This document shows, piece by piece, positions 1 through 11,200 of a DNA stretch of 64,000 bases. The DNA comes from Clostridia bacterium (GTDB taxonomy: Bacteria; Bacillota; Clostridia; Oscillospirales; Acutalibacteraceae). Both the position numbers and the translations under genes were made by a program. Within the stretch, counting starts at the first letter, position 1. Every line of letters begins with the position of its first letter. The notes beneath the pieces are model-generated. The model ran no database searches, was not told the origin of the DNA, and worked only from the letters and a program-made list of their open reading frames with translations. Where the stretch lies: contig JAFRJB010000133.1 of the NCBI GenBank assembly GCA_017432485.1, positions 1-64,000 on the forward strand, given 5' to 3'.

Positions 1-13
1 GCGAGTGGAACGA

Positions 14-136
14 GCAAAACCACCGCAGTTGGTTCGATGTTCAATTTATCCTCTTCTTGTCGCCCCTTGATGAGGGGAGATGTCACGAAGTGACAGAGGG
101 GTAGACCTATATCGAACACAACTTTTGTGGTTTTGC
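14..136. repeat. Imperfect palindromic element at the window edge
   Basis: Arms at 14-38 and 111-136 are inverted copies: GCAAAACCAC (14-23) against GTGGTTTTGC (127-136), and GTTCGAT (32-38) against ATCGAAC (111-117). The interior has smaller stems, CCCC/GGGG around 63-77 and TGTCAC-GAA-GTGACA around 81-95. No ORF is apparent. It is followed by a 14-bp box (148-161) shared with the elements near 44734 and 53380, so it is probably another member of that family. The element may extend left of the window. Confidence 0.55.
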
Positions 137-144
137 AAACAGCT

Positions 145-164
145 CGACAAACCCTTATTTGTCG
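145..164. repeat. Copy of the CAAATAAGGGTTTG box
   Basis: CAAACCCTTATTTG at 148-161 is the reverse complement of the 14-bp box found in inverted pairs at 44734-44960 and 53383-53427. Here it is flanked by CGA/TCG, giving a CGACAAA...TTTGTCG hairpin. Only one half of the usual pair is visible. It lies just beyond the terminator of the minus-strand protease gene. Confidence 0.6.
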
Positions 165-194
165 AACAAACAAAGGGCACCCTTGCGGGTGCCC
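165..194 (-). terminator. Intrinsic terminator of the minus-strand protease gene
   Basis: Read on the minus strand, a perfect 8-bp stem GGGCACCC/GGGTGCCC (175-182 with 187-194, loop of 4) is followed by TTTGTTTGTT. It sits 15 bases beyond the stop codon of the 2663-aa gene. Confidence 0.8.
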
Positions 195-209
195 TGCGGT
201 TTATTTGAA

Positions 210-3200
210 TTACCGAATCGTTACGGAAGCTTTACCGTAGTTTTCTTCACGCAGAGCGAGTGCAATGTCATCAACGGAAATCATACCGTCTCCGGTGAGA
301 TCCAGCTGCTCATTTTCGCAGCCGTAGATACCGTTGGCAAGCAGCACACTCAGGTCGGCAAAGTCGATGTAATTGTCGGCGTTTACATCACCGATCGGCA
401 TTGCCACCGTTTCTTCACAGATGTACTCATTGTCGGTGATTTCATAGGTTTCTACCGCAATGCACAGGCAAAGGTCGGCGCGCACATAAATGCGGTAAGT
501 GTCGACAGGAATATCATTAATCTCGAATCTGCCGTCTGTCGAAGTGACTTCGTACTCGGCATCATCACTCTTGAAGATGAGTGTGGCTTCCTGTTCCGCC
601 AAAGAGGGAACAATGTAGTATAGCGGCAATCTGTCGGTACGTGTATCATCGTACATATCTTGACAGCGTTCACACTCATGGTGTGTGTAGCCGCCGTTGC
701 GGTAGGTCGGTGCAATGACCGTGTCTTTGTAATTATGCCCTAATGCATCGACATAGTCACCGATGTAAGAAGCCTCACAGCGAGAACAGTTGTAGGTAGT
801 GTAACCCTGTTCGGTACAAGTCGGGTTCGTGACGGTCGACACATAATCGTGACCGAGTGCTGTTACCGGTCTTGTCTCGGTGTGGTTCGCATCTCTCTGG
901 CAAACTCTCGTTTCCACGCCTTCGCCTTCACAGGTCGGGGCAGTGGTGACAGCCCAGTCGCCCCAGTTGTGGCCGAGGGCAGGAATGTCCTTAGTTTCTC
1001 TGGAGAGTTCTTCTTCACAAACAGAGCAGTAAACAACAGAATCATAACTGCCTTTTTGTTCGCAGGTGGGTTCGTTTCTGTTTTCTTCCACCGGATCTTT
1101 CGGGGTGTGTCCTAAGGCATCGACATAGTCACCGATGTAGGAAGCTTCACAGCGCGAACAGTTATAAGTGGTGAAACCTCTCTCGGTACAAGTCGGGCTT
1201 GTGACAGTCGACACATAATCGTGACCAAGCGCTGTTACCGGTCTTGTTTCGGTGTGGTTCGCATCTCTTTGGCAAACTCTGGTCTCCACGCCTTCGCCTT
1301 CACAGGTCGGGGCAGTGGTGACAACCCAGTCGCCCCAGTTGTGGCCGAGGGCAGGAATGTCCTTAGTTTCTCTGGAGAGTTCTTCTTCACATACCGAGCA
1401 GTAAACAACAGAATCATAACTGCCTTTTTGTTCGCAGGTGGGTTCGTTTCTGTTTTCTTCCACCGGATCTTTCGGGGTGTGTCCTAAGGCATCGACATAG
1501 TCACCAATGTAGGAAGCTTCACAGCGCGAACAGTTATAAGTGGTGAAACCTCTCTCGGTACAAGTCGGGTTCGTGACAGTCGACACATAATCGTGACCGA
1601 GTGCTGTTACCGGTCTTGTTTCGGTGTGGTTCGCATCTCTTTGGCAAACTCTGGTCTCCACGCCTTCACCTTCACAGGTCGGGGCAGTGGTGACAGCCCA
1701 GTCGCCCCAGCTATGACCGAGGGCGCTGACAGGTCTTGTCTCGGTATGGTTCGCATCTCTCTGGCAAACTCTGGTTTCTACGCCTTCGCCTTCGCAAGTC
1801 GGCGCGGTGGTTTCATTCCAATCACCCCAGTTATGCCCGAGGGCGGCAATCGGTTCTGTATAGAACTCACCGCAGCGCGAGCAGGTGTAGGTGGTAACAC
1901 CGGGCACTTCACAGGTCGGTTCCAGTGTGACTGCGGGTACATAGTCGTGACCGATAAAGGTTTCTTCGTATTGTGCGTAGTAATCGGTATCGCCGGTCAC
2001 TTCTTCTAACTCTCTATCCCAACCGGTGAAGGTGTAAGTATAATCGCCGGCTGCATAATCATCGGGTGTAAAGCCTTCCGGCACAAAGCCTTCAGTGGTG
2101 GGCTGTACGGTAGTTTGCTCTTCACCGCCATCGCTGTACCAGTGGAAGGTAACATCACGTTTCGGGTTAAAGTCTTTGGAGAAGAGCAGGGTAGTGCTGT
2201 TAACCATACCGGCGCTTTCTTCGGCGCTGGTAACATAGGATAAACCGTCCATGACACCGGGAGTAGCACTGTCGGCAAGATCGGCAACCGTTGCCAGTTT
2301 GATGGCATCTTTTGCATCCTGCAGTGTTTTTCCGTCTTCTAATGCCAAGTACAGATGCAGTACAACAAACTCCGGTCTGTCAATATCATCTTCATTCAAA
2401 TAACCGAGATCATTGTAGCCGGACAATTGAATGAGCACTTTATCCAAGTTCGGATTGTAGGTTAAAGTAGACATCGTGCTTAAACCAAAGATAATCATAT
2501 CCATTTCATCCGCTTCTTCATACGGTGCAATGGGGCTGGCTATGACCGCCCAATCCTGCTTGGCGTTGATGTGGTTATATTCACTCTCAGCAACCAAATC
2601 CATCATTGCCTGCATATTCGGCTGGCCTCTGGTTGCTCTTGCGCGGCTGACAGTTCCGACAACATCGGGGTCTATGGAAATGATTTGGTTAAATATGCGC
2701 AGGGTTTTTTCGCCATCGGTTTCCAATTGCGTGTAGTCAATCGCAATCTTTAAACTCACATCAATTAACCCCTTGTAGTTTCCGGTGGAAGCATCGGCAA
2801 TACCGACATCTACCGTGAAGTCGGTAGCGTCACCGATTTTTGTGTGAGGCAGAGAGCCGGTTGCAGGAATTATCCTTGTTTCAATATGAGAGGCATTTCT
2901 GCTGCACACCCTGCATTCTTCACCGTCTTGGTCGAAGGTTGCAGGTGTAGTGACAGTCCATTCACCCCAGCGGTGACCGAGTGCGGCGGTGAAGTCTGTT
3001 ACATAAGAGGCATCACAACCGGTGCAACTGTAAGTAGTATATCCTCTTTCGGTACAAGTCGGGTCAGTAACAGTCGGCACATAATTGTGTTCATGCAGTG
3101 CTGCGCGCGCTTGCTGTAAAACAAGATAGTCTGCATCGAGTTCTGCGGCAGAAGCATATGTCAAGGTATCAAGATGATTCTTGATACTGTCATATTGCGC

Positions 3201-6200
3201 CTTTAAGGTATTGTAAGTATCGGCGCTGAAGCGCTGCGGAACCGTTTCACCGCGCAGTTCGGGAATCTCTGTTTCCAGTTCGCTCAGATAAGTCTCTACT
3301 TCTTCGGTCTTCTCAATCAAGGCTTGAATCTCGGCTAAGATAGTATCAATCGCCAAGGAGAGTTCTTTGCGGTTGGTCGCAGTGGCTTCTTGAGCGACCA
3401 GGTCGCGCAGCGTTTGCGGAATGTATTTTGCGTTTTCGCTGTTATCTAAAGCAGCAAATGCTTCTAAAGAATCGTTGTAATCGCCGTAACCGAAGAGGGT
3501 GTCAATTTTTTCTTCGAGTGCATCGGTTTGTGCATCAATGAGTGCCTGTTGGGTTTCATCGTAGGTAAGCACAGCATTATTAACAAAGTCTTGGTAAGCA
3601 GCCAACCTTTGTTCATACAGTTCGGTTTGCTCCCCGTAACTTGCCGCAAGTGCACTCAGAACAGAGGCATCTTCCACTCTTGCCAACTGTGCTTCCCAAG
3701 CGCTGTAATCGCCGGGGTCTAAGGTTCTGTTGACCGTGTTGGAGGTGTAGGAAGCACTGTTGAAGGTTTGCGTGTCGCTGTAATCCAAAGACGAGCGCAC
3801 ATAGGTTCTTAAAGTGGTGACACCGGTATCAAAGGTGCGCGTAAAGTTCCACTGGATATATTCATTCCCTTTTTCATCCGTAGCGGTGGTGTAGTGGTCA
3901 GTATCCGCTAAGGTGAAGGTCATAATCGGGTCGGAATATTTATCGCTGGAAGTGCGCACATAAATGGTATCGGAACCATAGGTGTTGACCGTGTAGTAGA
4001 CGGTGCCGCCGTAGGTCAGCGAAGAAAGCTCCGTATCATAAGTCAGGGACTTGGCAATCGGGCGGTAAGCGTACAGCATCATCGTTGCCGTTGCACCGCT
4101 TTCGAGCGTAGCTGTAATATTGGTATATTTATACTGCGAAGACGTGCTTTCCAAGTCGGTGAGCACTTTTTCCATATCCACATTAATTCTGCCGTTGTAG
4201 TTGGAATACACGCTAAAGTAATCGGTATTGGAAACCGAATAGGTGACACTCTTACAGCAGTCGGCAAGGCTGTTGCCTTCATCATCTGCCGGCAGAATGG
4301 TCAGATTATTCCCGACAACTTTATAGGGCTGCTCGGTGGCATACACGTACTGCGAACCGTTGAACTTTAAACCTGTAGCAGGGGTTTTGGTCGCTGTGCC
4401 GTCACCCAGCGGGTCTGCTGCCACAATGTTCACCGGTTGCATGGCTTTGGAACTTGTCAGCGGTACTTTGATCGACCACAGTTTATAACTGTAGGTGGCA
4501 TTGTAGTTAGCGTAAGAACCGGGGGAAGAACTGAAGGTTGTGGTGATGTGGTTGACATCGGAACTGATATCATCCGTTGTGCCGACACTATATGCCTTCA
4601 CTTCGGTCGCATCGGTATTGGTCTTAACAAGGTATTCCACATAGCCGTCGTTCTTATATGTGGTACCGTTACGAATTTCTACAGTCTTAACTTCCGGCGC
4701 AATGGTGGAAATTTTAGATTCCACATTCATGGTGCTGATATTGCTGTTGCCGATGTAGAAAGTGGCATCGTCCGTCACCGCGGCATTCGGGTAATTGGTT
4801 GCGGTTTTGCCGAAGTAACCGGCACCGTATGCACCGAAATACGAACCGCCGCCGATAAACTTGGAGGTGCCGTAGGCGGTCGCGAGTGAGTAAGTACCTG
4901 CGGGTTTGGCAGGGGAGGAGGAAGTGGTGCCGCAATTGGTGGCATAGAGAGCCGACTGACCGTAGCGGTTAAGCTTGGAGTCATACGTTACATTGAGGGT
5001 ATCGGCAGTAGAAGTCTCCACACTGTCTTTGACATACAGGTAGCCTAAGTACTTATAAGGCGATGTAGACTTGCCGGAAACATCGCCATTGCCGGATGTC
5101 GCATAGGCACCGGAATCGGTACTCGGGTAGACATAGCAGGAGTAGTTGCCCGCTGTTCCGGTAATCGAATCGGGGATAATAAACATTGTCACTTTCGCGG
5201 AGCCGTTGGCGACTGTCGTTTCGGGCATAGGACCGTAAATAACAGTATCACTGCTGCCGCTCTTGACAAATTTCATGTAGACTCTGGTAGCATACTGATT
5301 CGTTGCCACCAAAATACCCGCTTGGTTGCCGGTTTGAAGCACGTGTTCGGAAAGGTATGCATTATAAAGTTCCGGCGCGGTAATGGTTAGTTTAATGGTT
5401 TGCGAAGCCGTCCCCGTGACAGTAGACTTCGCACCGGAAGCTTCGGGCGCTGTACCGGTCAAAGTTAATGTTCTGCAGGAAGTGATTTCTTCCGGAGTAA
5501 CCAGCACCGAACCGTCAGAACCGAAGTAGCCGTCTTCCGAGCAAGTCCAAGTCAGGTAGTTATATTGATTGGCGCCGCTCGGGTAAGCGGTAAAACCGGT
5601 GATAGAGTTTAAGTTGAGGTTACCGCTGCACAATTCATCACGGCTGACAGTCATATCCTCAATTTTAAAGGATGTCATCGGTACAGCGCTGGTGGGAGCG
5701 GTTTGGTTGGAATAAGTAAAATTAATGGTTTCGGCAATCAGGGTGCCGTTTACAGTGTTGTTGCTGGTAATGGTGCTCTTAATGCTGTTTGCCACCGAAG
5801 TGGTCAAACCGGTCATATTGTTGTAGTCGACATAGAAATTAATGGTATCGGAATTAAAATCTTTATCGTGGTAAGCACCTTTGTAATTATATAACTGCAT
5901 ATGGTCGCTCAGTTTGTTGTGCGACAAATCAATATAATTCAAGAAATCCGAAGCGAAAGCCGGGTTCGGGTCTTGAATCTGGTTGTTATTGAGTTCAATG
6001 CGCTCGATATGCGTCATTCCCGATAGGGCGGAAATATCGACAATCGCATTGGAGTTTGCATACAGGTATCTTAAAGAAGTGAACTTTTGGATCGAACTGA
6101 GAGTAGTAATATTATTGGAACTGATGTTCAGATAATGCAGGTTCGAAAAAGCAGCATTCGCTAAGCAACCGAGGTTACCTAAGGGGGAAGCGGTCTTCAA

Positions 6201-8201
6201 ATTCAGGTGCACAATCGTTGCCGGACACTTGGAAATGACATCGGCAATATTGGAACTTGTCACCTTTGTGGAGCCGGATAAATCCAAGTAGTTAAGACCT
6301 GTCAGTTTCGTTAAATCCGAGTAATCGGAAATGCCTTTGCGCGTACTGTCCGAGCTCCAATACATGAGACTGACGCGGCGCATAGCGTAGGTATCCAGTT
6401 GGGATGCACTCAAACCGGTCGCATTGACAACACCGTCGCGTATAGTGGAGTTATTAAAGCTGACTGTGGTGGTGCTCGCAAACGGGCTGGTGCTCAGCGA
6501 AGACATTCTGCTGAAGAGGTACTTCAGGTTCATGACTTTAAAAGAGGAACCTTTTTCATATGCTACCGGATGAGTGGAGGCTGAGTAGGCGCCGCAGGAA
6601 AGGGTATTGCCGCTGTAGTTCATTAAGTATTCCACTTCATATTGGTATTGCGCGGGGGTCCAATCCCAGCCCTTCACATATTTAATGTAAGACATAAAGC
6701 TCGCAATCATACCTGCAGCGGCAGGAGTTGCCATAGATGTCCCGTTTTTGGTCTCGTATTCGTTTGTTGCGTAATTGTTATCGGTTGAACTTTTAAGGGA
6801 ATAAATAGAAGTGCCGGGAGCAACGACTTTGTAAAAATTGCCGCTCGTATCGTAGTTCGTGAAAGTGGCAAGTTTCGTTCTGTTGCTGCTGTTTCCCAGT
6901 GCCATAACACCCATCACGCAGGATGCAGCGGAGGGGAAGTGGAGTTTTTCGCTGGTATCAAACGCATCGTTACCGGCAGCGCAGACGATTAAGCTTGTGG
7001 AGGAGACAGTTTGGTAAGTGCGGTAAGTGGCGTAGGAAAAGCTGTAACTGCCTAAACTCATACTAATAATATCGGCGCCGTATTCTTTGGCTTTGTTTAA
7101 ACTGGTAATCAACTCACTGTCAAAGAAAGAACCTTTTCCGGTGTTACGGTCGGCTTTCATGACCATCAGCGAGCACTTGGGCGCCACACCGATACCGCCG
7201 ACCAGATTGTCGCCGCTCATGGCTATCGTGCCGCAGCAGTGAGAACCGTGACCATTGGCATCCATATTTGCCTGATCTTTCAGAATATTTTTACTTTCAT
7301 ACGCATAGTAACCGCACTGACCGGAACTACCTGTCCAAAGATTGTCGCGGATATCTTCATGTGCGGTATTACAGCCTGTATCAATAACTGCTACATTGAT
7401 GCCTTTACCCAAGCCGTAGCCGGTGGTAGTGTCGCCATAGGTTGACCAGGCAGAGGACACTTCGCAGTAGTCAAACCACCACTTCAAGTAATTGGTATAG
7501 CCGGTAGTATTAAAGGCCGCCGGGTCGGTATAACTTGCAACAGAGCTTTCACCGCCTTTTGCGGTGGCAGTCGGTTCCTGCGCAACGGGATCCTGTTGCG
7601 GTTCGGTAGTCTGCTCTTGCACATCGCTTTGCGGCGCAGTGGTTTCTTCTTCCGGCTGCTCGGCGGGTTGGCTGAGGTCTGCCGCTTCGGTTTCATCGCA
7701 GATTTCGTATTTAAAGTTAGGCTGTGCATTAAACACTTCATCGCGCGCATTGAGCGCATCGCACAAAGCGATAATATCATCCTCTTGAGTGCTCATGAAG
7801 TAGGTGGTAAGAATGCTTTCGCCTTCATCAATAGAGGAAACTTGTGCTTCACCTTCATCTTCGAATTCAGTGGTGCTGAGTATTCTTTCTACCTTTAAAT
7901 CAAATTCATCTTCAAAGGAACTGATGCTTGCAGCGGCATTGGAAGGGGAAGAGGTGATTTCTAAAATCAACTCATTTGGTGCATAGTCTCCTTCTTTTGC
8001 CTCGTGGTAATCATACCCCGAGCGCTCGGAGAATTCTTCCAAGTCGTCCGCTTGGATTTGAGCATCCGATTTACCGGCATTGACAGAAGCAGGGTGCGCT
8101 ATCGCATAGCTTTGCCCGGCCGCAGATACCAGGTAGCCGGCACACATCAGCACTGCCAAAAGCAGCGCCAGTGCTTTTCTACTGAATTTTTGAATAGTCA
8201 T
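210..8201 (-). CDS. Giant secreted subtilisin-like (S8) protease with LRR, Cys-rich repeats and dockerin-like C-terminus
   Basis: A predicted secreted serine protease of 2663 aa. The N-terminus is a signal peptide (about residues 1-34), followed by a pro-region and an S8 catalytic domain. The catalytic Asp lies in VIDTG (near 275), His in NGHGSH (near 320) and Ser in GTSMATP (near 488), so the triad is intact. Leucine-rich repeats follow (about 630-775), then Ig-like/beta modules and a helical region. Cys-rich repeats of the pattern PTCTERG...NCSRC...ALGH occur at about 1710-1790 and 2085-2520. A small carboxypeptidase-regulatory-like domain and two dockerin-type calcium loops (DVNADNYID, DLTGDGMIS) end the protein. 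The start has AGAGGT a few bases upstream. It lies 65 bp downstream of a paralogous protease on the same strand, probably in one operon. The dockerin suggests docking to a cohesin-bearing scaffold or surface protein, but no cohesin is visible here. The substrate is unknown. Confidence 0.9.
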   Translation of the reverse strand: MTIQKFSRKALALLLAVLMCAGYLVSAAGQSYAIAHPASVNAGKSDAQIQADDLEEFSERSGYDYHEAKEGDYAPNELILEITSSPSNAAASISSFEDEFDLKVERILSTTEFEDEGEAQVSSIDEGESILTTYFMSTQEDDIIALCDALNARDEVFNAQPNFKYEICDETEAADLSQPAEQPEEETTAPQSDVQEQTTEPQQDPVAQEPTATAKGGESSVASYTDPAAFNTTGYTNYLKWWFDYCEVSSAWSTYGDTTTGYGLGKGINVAVIDTGCNTAHEDIRDNLWTGSSGQCGYYAYESKNILKDQANMDANGHGSHCCGTIAMSGDNLVGGIGVAPKCSLMVMKADRNTGKGSFFDSELITSLNKAKEYGADIISMSLGSYSFSYATYRTYQTVSSTSLIVCAAGNDAFDTSEKLHFPSAASCVMGVMALGNSSNRTKLATFTNYDTSGNFYKVVAPGTSIYSLKSSTDNNYATNEYETKNGTSMATPAAAGMIASFMSYIKYVKGWDWTPAQYQYEVEYLMNYSGNTLSCGAYSASTHPVAYEKGSSFKVMNLKYLFSRMSSLSTSPFASTTTVSFNNSTIRDGVVNATGLSASQLDTYAMRRVSLMYWSSDSTRKGISDYSDLTKLTGLNYLDLSGSTKVTSSNIADVISKCPATIVHLNLKTASPLGNLGCLANAAFSNLHYLNISSNNITTLSSIQKFTSLRYLYANSNAIVDISALSGMTHIERIELNNNQIQDPNPAFASDFLNYIDLSHNKLSDHMQLYNYKGAYHDKDFNSDTINFYVDYNNMTGLTTSVANSIKSTITSNNTVNGTLIAETINFTYSNQTAPTSAVPMTSFKIEDMTVSRDELCSGNLNLNSITGFTAYPSGANQYNYLTWTCSEDGYFGSDGSVLVTPEEITSCRTLTLTGTAPEASGAKSTVTGTASQTIKLTITAPELYNAYLSEHVLQTGNQAGILVATNQYATRVYMKFVKSGSSDTVIYGPMPETTVANGSAKVTMFIIPDSITGTAGNYSCYVYPSTDSGAYATSGNGDVSGKSTSPYKYLGYLYVKDSVETSTADTLNVTYDSKLNRYGQSALYATNCGTTSSSPAKPAGTYSLATAYGTSKFIGGGSYFGAYGAGYFGKTATNYPNAAVTDDATFYIGNSNISTMNVESKISTIAPEVKTVEIRNGTTYKNDGYVEYLVKTNTDATEVKAYSVGTTDDISSDVNHITTTFSSSPGSYANYNATYSYKLWSIKVPLTSSKAMQPVNIVAADPLGDGTATKTPATGLKFNGSQYVYATEQPYKVVGNNLTILPADDEGNSLADCCKSVTYSVSNTDYFSVYSNYNGRINVDMEKVLTDLESTSSQYKYTNITATLESGATATMMLYAYRPIAKSLTYDTELSSLTYGGTVYYTVNTYGSDTIYVRTSSDKYSDPIMTFTLADTDHYTTATDEKGNEYIQWNFTRTFDTGVTTLRTYVRSSLDYSDTQTFNSASYTSNTVNRTLDPGDYSAWEAQLARVEDASVLSALAASYGEQTELYEQRLAAYQDFVNNAVLTYDETQQALIDAQTDALEEKIDTLFGYGDYNDSLEAFAALDNSENAKYIPQTLRDLVAQEATATNRKELSLAIDTILAEIQALIEKTEEVETYLSELETEIPELRGETVPQRFSADTYNTLKAQYDSIKNHLDTLTYASAAELDADYLVLQQARAALHEHNYVPTVTDPTCTERGYTTYSCTGCDASYVTDFTAALGHRWGEWTVTTPATFDQDGEECRVCSRNASHIETRIIPATGSLPHTKIGDATDFTVDVGIADASTGNYKGLIDVSLKIAIDYTQLETDGEKTLRIFNQIISIDPDVVGTVSRARATRGQPNMQAMMDLVAESEYNHINAKQDWAVIASPIAPYEEADEMDMIIFGLSTMSTLTYNPNLDKVLIQLSGYNDLGYLNEDDIDRPEFVVLHLYLALEDGKTLQDAKDAIKLATVADLADSATPGVMDGLSYVTSAEESAGMVNSTTLLFSKDFNPKRDVTFHWYSDGGEEQTTVQPTTEGFVPEGFTPDDYAAGDYTYTFTGWDRELEEVTGDTDYYAQYEETFIGHDYVPAVTLEPTCEVPGVTTYTCSRCGEFYTEPIAALGHNWGDWNETTAPTCEGEGVETRVCQRDANHTETRPVSALGHSWGDWAVTTAPTCEGEGVETRVCQRDANHTETRPVTALGHDYVSTVTNPTCTERGFTTYNCSRCEASYIGDYVDALGHTPKDPVEENRNEPTCEQKGSYDSVVYCSVCEEELSRETKDIPALGHNWGDWVVTTAPTCEGEGVETRVCQRDANHTETRPVTALGHDYVSTVTSPTCTERGFTTYNCSRCEASYIGDYVDALGHTPKDPVEENRNEPTCEQKGSYDSVVYCSVCEEELSRETKDIPALGHNWGDWAVTTAPTCEGEGVETRVCQRDANHTETRPVTALGHDYVSTVTNPTCTEQGYTTYNCSRCEASYIGDYVDALGHNYKDTVIAPTYRNGGYTHHECERCQDMYDDTRTDRLPLYYIVPSLAEQEATLIFKSDDAEYEVTSTDGRFEINDIPVDTYRIYVRADLCLCIAVETYEITDNEYICEETVAMPIGDVNADNYIDFADLSVLLANGIYGCENEQLDLTGDGMISVDDIALALREENYGKASVTIR
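849..1592. repeat. Two near-identical 372-bp tandem repeats inside the protease gene
   Basis: The DNA repeats with an exact 372-bp (124-codon) period, 849-1220 and 1221-1592, with partial copies on both sides (about 741-848 and 1593-1730). Each unit encodes three Cys-containing ALGH submodules. The copies differ at only a few bases (for example NPTC/SPTC, WVVT/WAVT), implying recent duplication or continuing gene conversion. Such near-identity also makes copy number prone to assembly error. Confidence 0.85.
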
Positions 8202-8266
8202 AATTTACCTCTTTCAGTGAATATGTGGGGGTAAATGCTAAAAAACGAATACTTTGTTGTGAGGAA

Positions 8267-11200
8267 TCAACCTGCCATATTTGCCAAGACGATGGACAAG
8301 TCTGAAACCGTAACCATTTCGTCGGCATCAATATCACAAAGAATGTTTTGTGCGCCGGCAGCGGTGCTTGCATAATTGCCGTTTGCCAACAGGATAGAGG
8401 CATCGGCAAAATCAATGACATTGTCACCGTTGAAATCACCGGCAAGAGAAGTAATATCGGCGGGTGTGTCGATATTGTCATCCACTAATGTGTCACCGTC
8501 TACAACAACATGGCGGATAAAGTAAGGTACATAACCGTCGCGCTCAATCTTGATGGTATAGGTACCTGCCGCTACATTGGTGAAGCGATATTCGCCGCTG
8601 TTGGAAACGCCGCCTTGCAGTTTGATGCTTTGCAGAGGGGTTTCATCTTCCATCAACAGGCTGATGGTGGTATCAAAGCGTGTGTTGTAGGCGTAGATGT
8701 TGCCATAGACTTCGTAACCGAAGGCTTCGCCTACCGGGAAGTTGAAACTGCCGGTTGCGGTGGCAAATGCGCTGCTGTCGGTTGCTTTGGTTTTGACAGT
8801 GATGTTGTAGTTGCCTGCAGCCTCGGCACTCAGCGGCACAATCCACTTTTGGTAGTTGTTGCCATGGGAATCGGTTAAAGCATAGCAATATTTACCGGAA
8901 GAAGTGTATTCGCCGAAACCGGTGCCGTTTTGATCAACCAGGCGAATTGCCACACAAGGTGCGGTATAAACAAGTGCAGTGTAGGAAGTTCCGGCGGAGT
9001 AGATGGTGCGCGGGTTCATAATGGAAGCGCCGAGCACATAAGTGTCTTTAACGTTGACATAGAAGGTTCTGACTTTTCCGCTGTCCAGTGTGAGTGTAAT
9101 ATAAGTAGAACCGGCATTGACCGGGTAAACGAATCCCTCGCTGTCAACATAGGCAACGGAACTGTCTTTGACGCGGAAAGTAACGCCGCTTCTGTAATCG
9201 GCACCTTCGGGAATCACACTGTATGGTATTTTCTGTGCTTCACCTTCTAAAGATAAGGTGACATAGTTTTTATTATTTTCAAACACAATGTCTTGCGCCA
9301 TAGTCAGTGCGCCTGTTGCACAGGGAGAGAGCACCAGCTTATACTTCACATTTTCGGCAAAAATAGATTGAAAATCATAATAATTACCGATTTCATCGAG
9401 TAATTGAATGAGCTTTGCGGCGCGGTAGTTGTATTGTGAATCATACTGCACATAGTTGTAGCTTAAATTAATATAGTGCATGCGGTTATTGTATTTACTT
9501 AACTGCATAAAGGGTGCTAACGAAGTGATGCGATTGCCTTTGGAGCCTGAGAGGAAGTAGAGTTCGCCGAACATATCGGTGAAATTCGGGTTGTAGTTGC
9601 CGAAGTATACTTCTTCCAAACTTTTAACACTGATGACCGGCGTGGCATCTTCAATCAAGTTGCCGGGGACATAGAGGTATTTTAAACCGGTTAGTGTGCT
9701 CACAGCTGAAATATCTTTGATTTGGTTGGAGGCAAGGTCAATTTCCGTCAACATGGTAAAGCCGGAAACACCGGCGATATTCTTAATCGCATTGTTGTGG
9801 GCTGTTAAGCGGGTTAAGTAACCGCTGTATCTTGTCAAGAAATCAAGATTTGTTAATTCGTTATCGGAAACATCCAGGATTTGCAGGGTATCCGGCAGAT
9901 ACTGTACCATGGCTTTAGCATCGGCATCGCTCATGTTGGTGCCTGCCAAATTAAGATAGGTCAGTGCCGGGAATTTTGCCAATTCGGAATAATTTTTAAA
10001 TGAGGTATTGCTTAAATCTAAATGGGTAACAGACTCTAAATCATAATTGGTCAGTGTGGAGGGATTGTCGACAGCCAATGCCTCTTTGACTTTAGCATAG
10101 ACTATGCGGTCGTTGAAGGTTGCCTGGGTTGCCGGTTCACAAGTTTGCCCGAGCATGGTTAATGCCGTGGCCTTTTTAAACGAGTAACTCATGGCATCGG
10201 ACATATAGCCTTGCACCATTTCACCGGCATCGCGGATAATGGAGCTTCTTACTTCTGCCGGGGAAAGGGTGGGGTGTTCGGCAACATACAGTGCGGCGAT
10301 ACCGGCCATAAACGGTGTTGCCATGGAAGTACCGGTCATTTCTCTGTATGTGGTATTGCTCAGTGCGGAAATGGAATAAATATCGGTACCGGGGGCTGCT
10401 ACCTGGTAGTATCTGCCGGTTAAGTCATAGTTGGAGTAGTCTGACAGGCGATTGGTATAGGAACCCGAACCGAGCGCCATAACGCCGATGACTGCGCCGG
10501 AAGCCGAGGGATAGTGCAGGGCGGTAGCGGCATTGAGGCCTTCGTTGCCCGCTGCACACAAAATGACAGCACTGTAAGAAGCTCTGGCAAGCGCTTTTTC
10601 CATATTAAAGCTGAAAGCATAGCCGCCAAGGCTCATGCTGATAACATCGGCACCGTTGGCAACGGCATATTCCAAACTTTTAATCAGGTTGGCGTTGGTA
10701 AAGTAACCGGTCGAAGAGGTGACAGCATTGCACATCATAATTGTCGCTTTAGGTGCGACACCGACCAAGCCGCCGTTGGAAGCTTCCATGCCGATAATAC
10801 CGGCACAGTGAGAACCGTGGGCGGGACCGCCGTCAAGCTTGCCGTAAATATCGTGGTTATTAAACTCTGCATTGTAGCCGTGGTTGCCGTTGCCATCGTC
10901 CCACAATCTGTTTTTGATTTCGTTGTGAGTGGCATTTAAACCGTTGTCAATCACGCAGACCAAAGTGCCTTCGCCGAGGTTGGAGTAGGTTTGCCAGGTC
11001 GAAGGAATGTTCATATTATCAAAATACCACTTTTGCATACTGTTATAGGAAGAAGAGCTGCTGATTTCCGTAGGCATAACGAAACTGTCGGGAGCATAAG
11101 TATAATTAGGCTCGCAATCCGTAACGGTGGGCAATTCGTTCATTGCCTTGCACAGCTCAAATACGCTGGCTTTGGTACTATCGAATGCAGCGCGGTAAAG

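Noticed and set aside
849-2009. Plus-strand reading frames of 88, 88 and 138 aa repeating with a 372-bp period
   Set aside because: They are shadows of the protease repeats on the minus strand and simply copy its periodicity. None has a convincing ribosome binding site.
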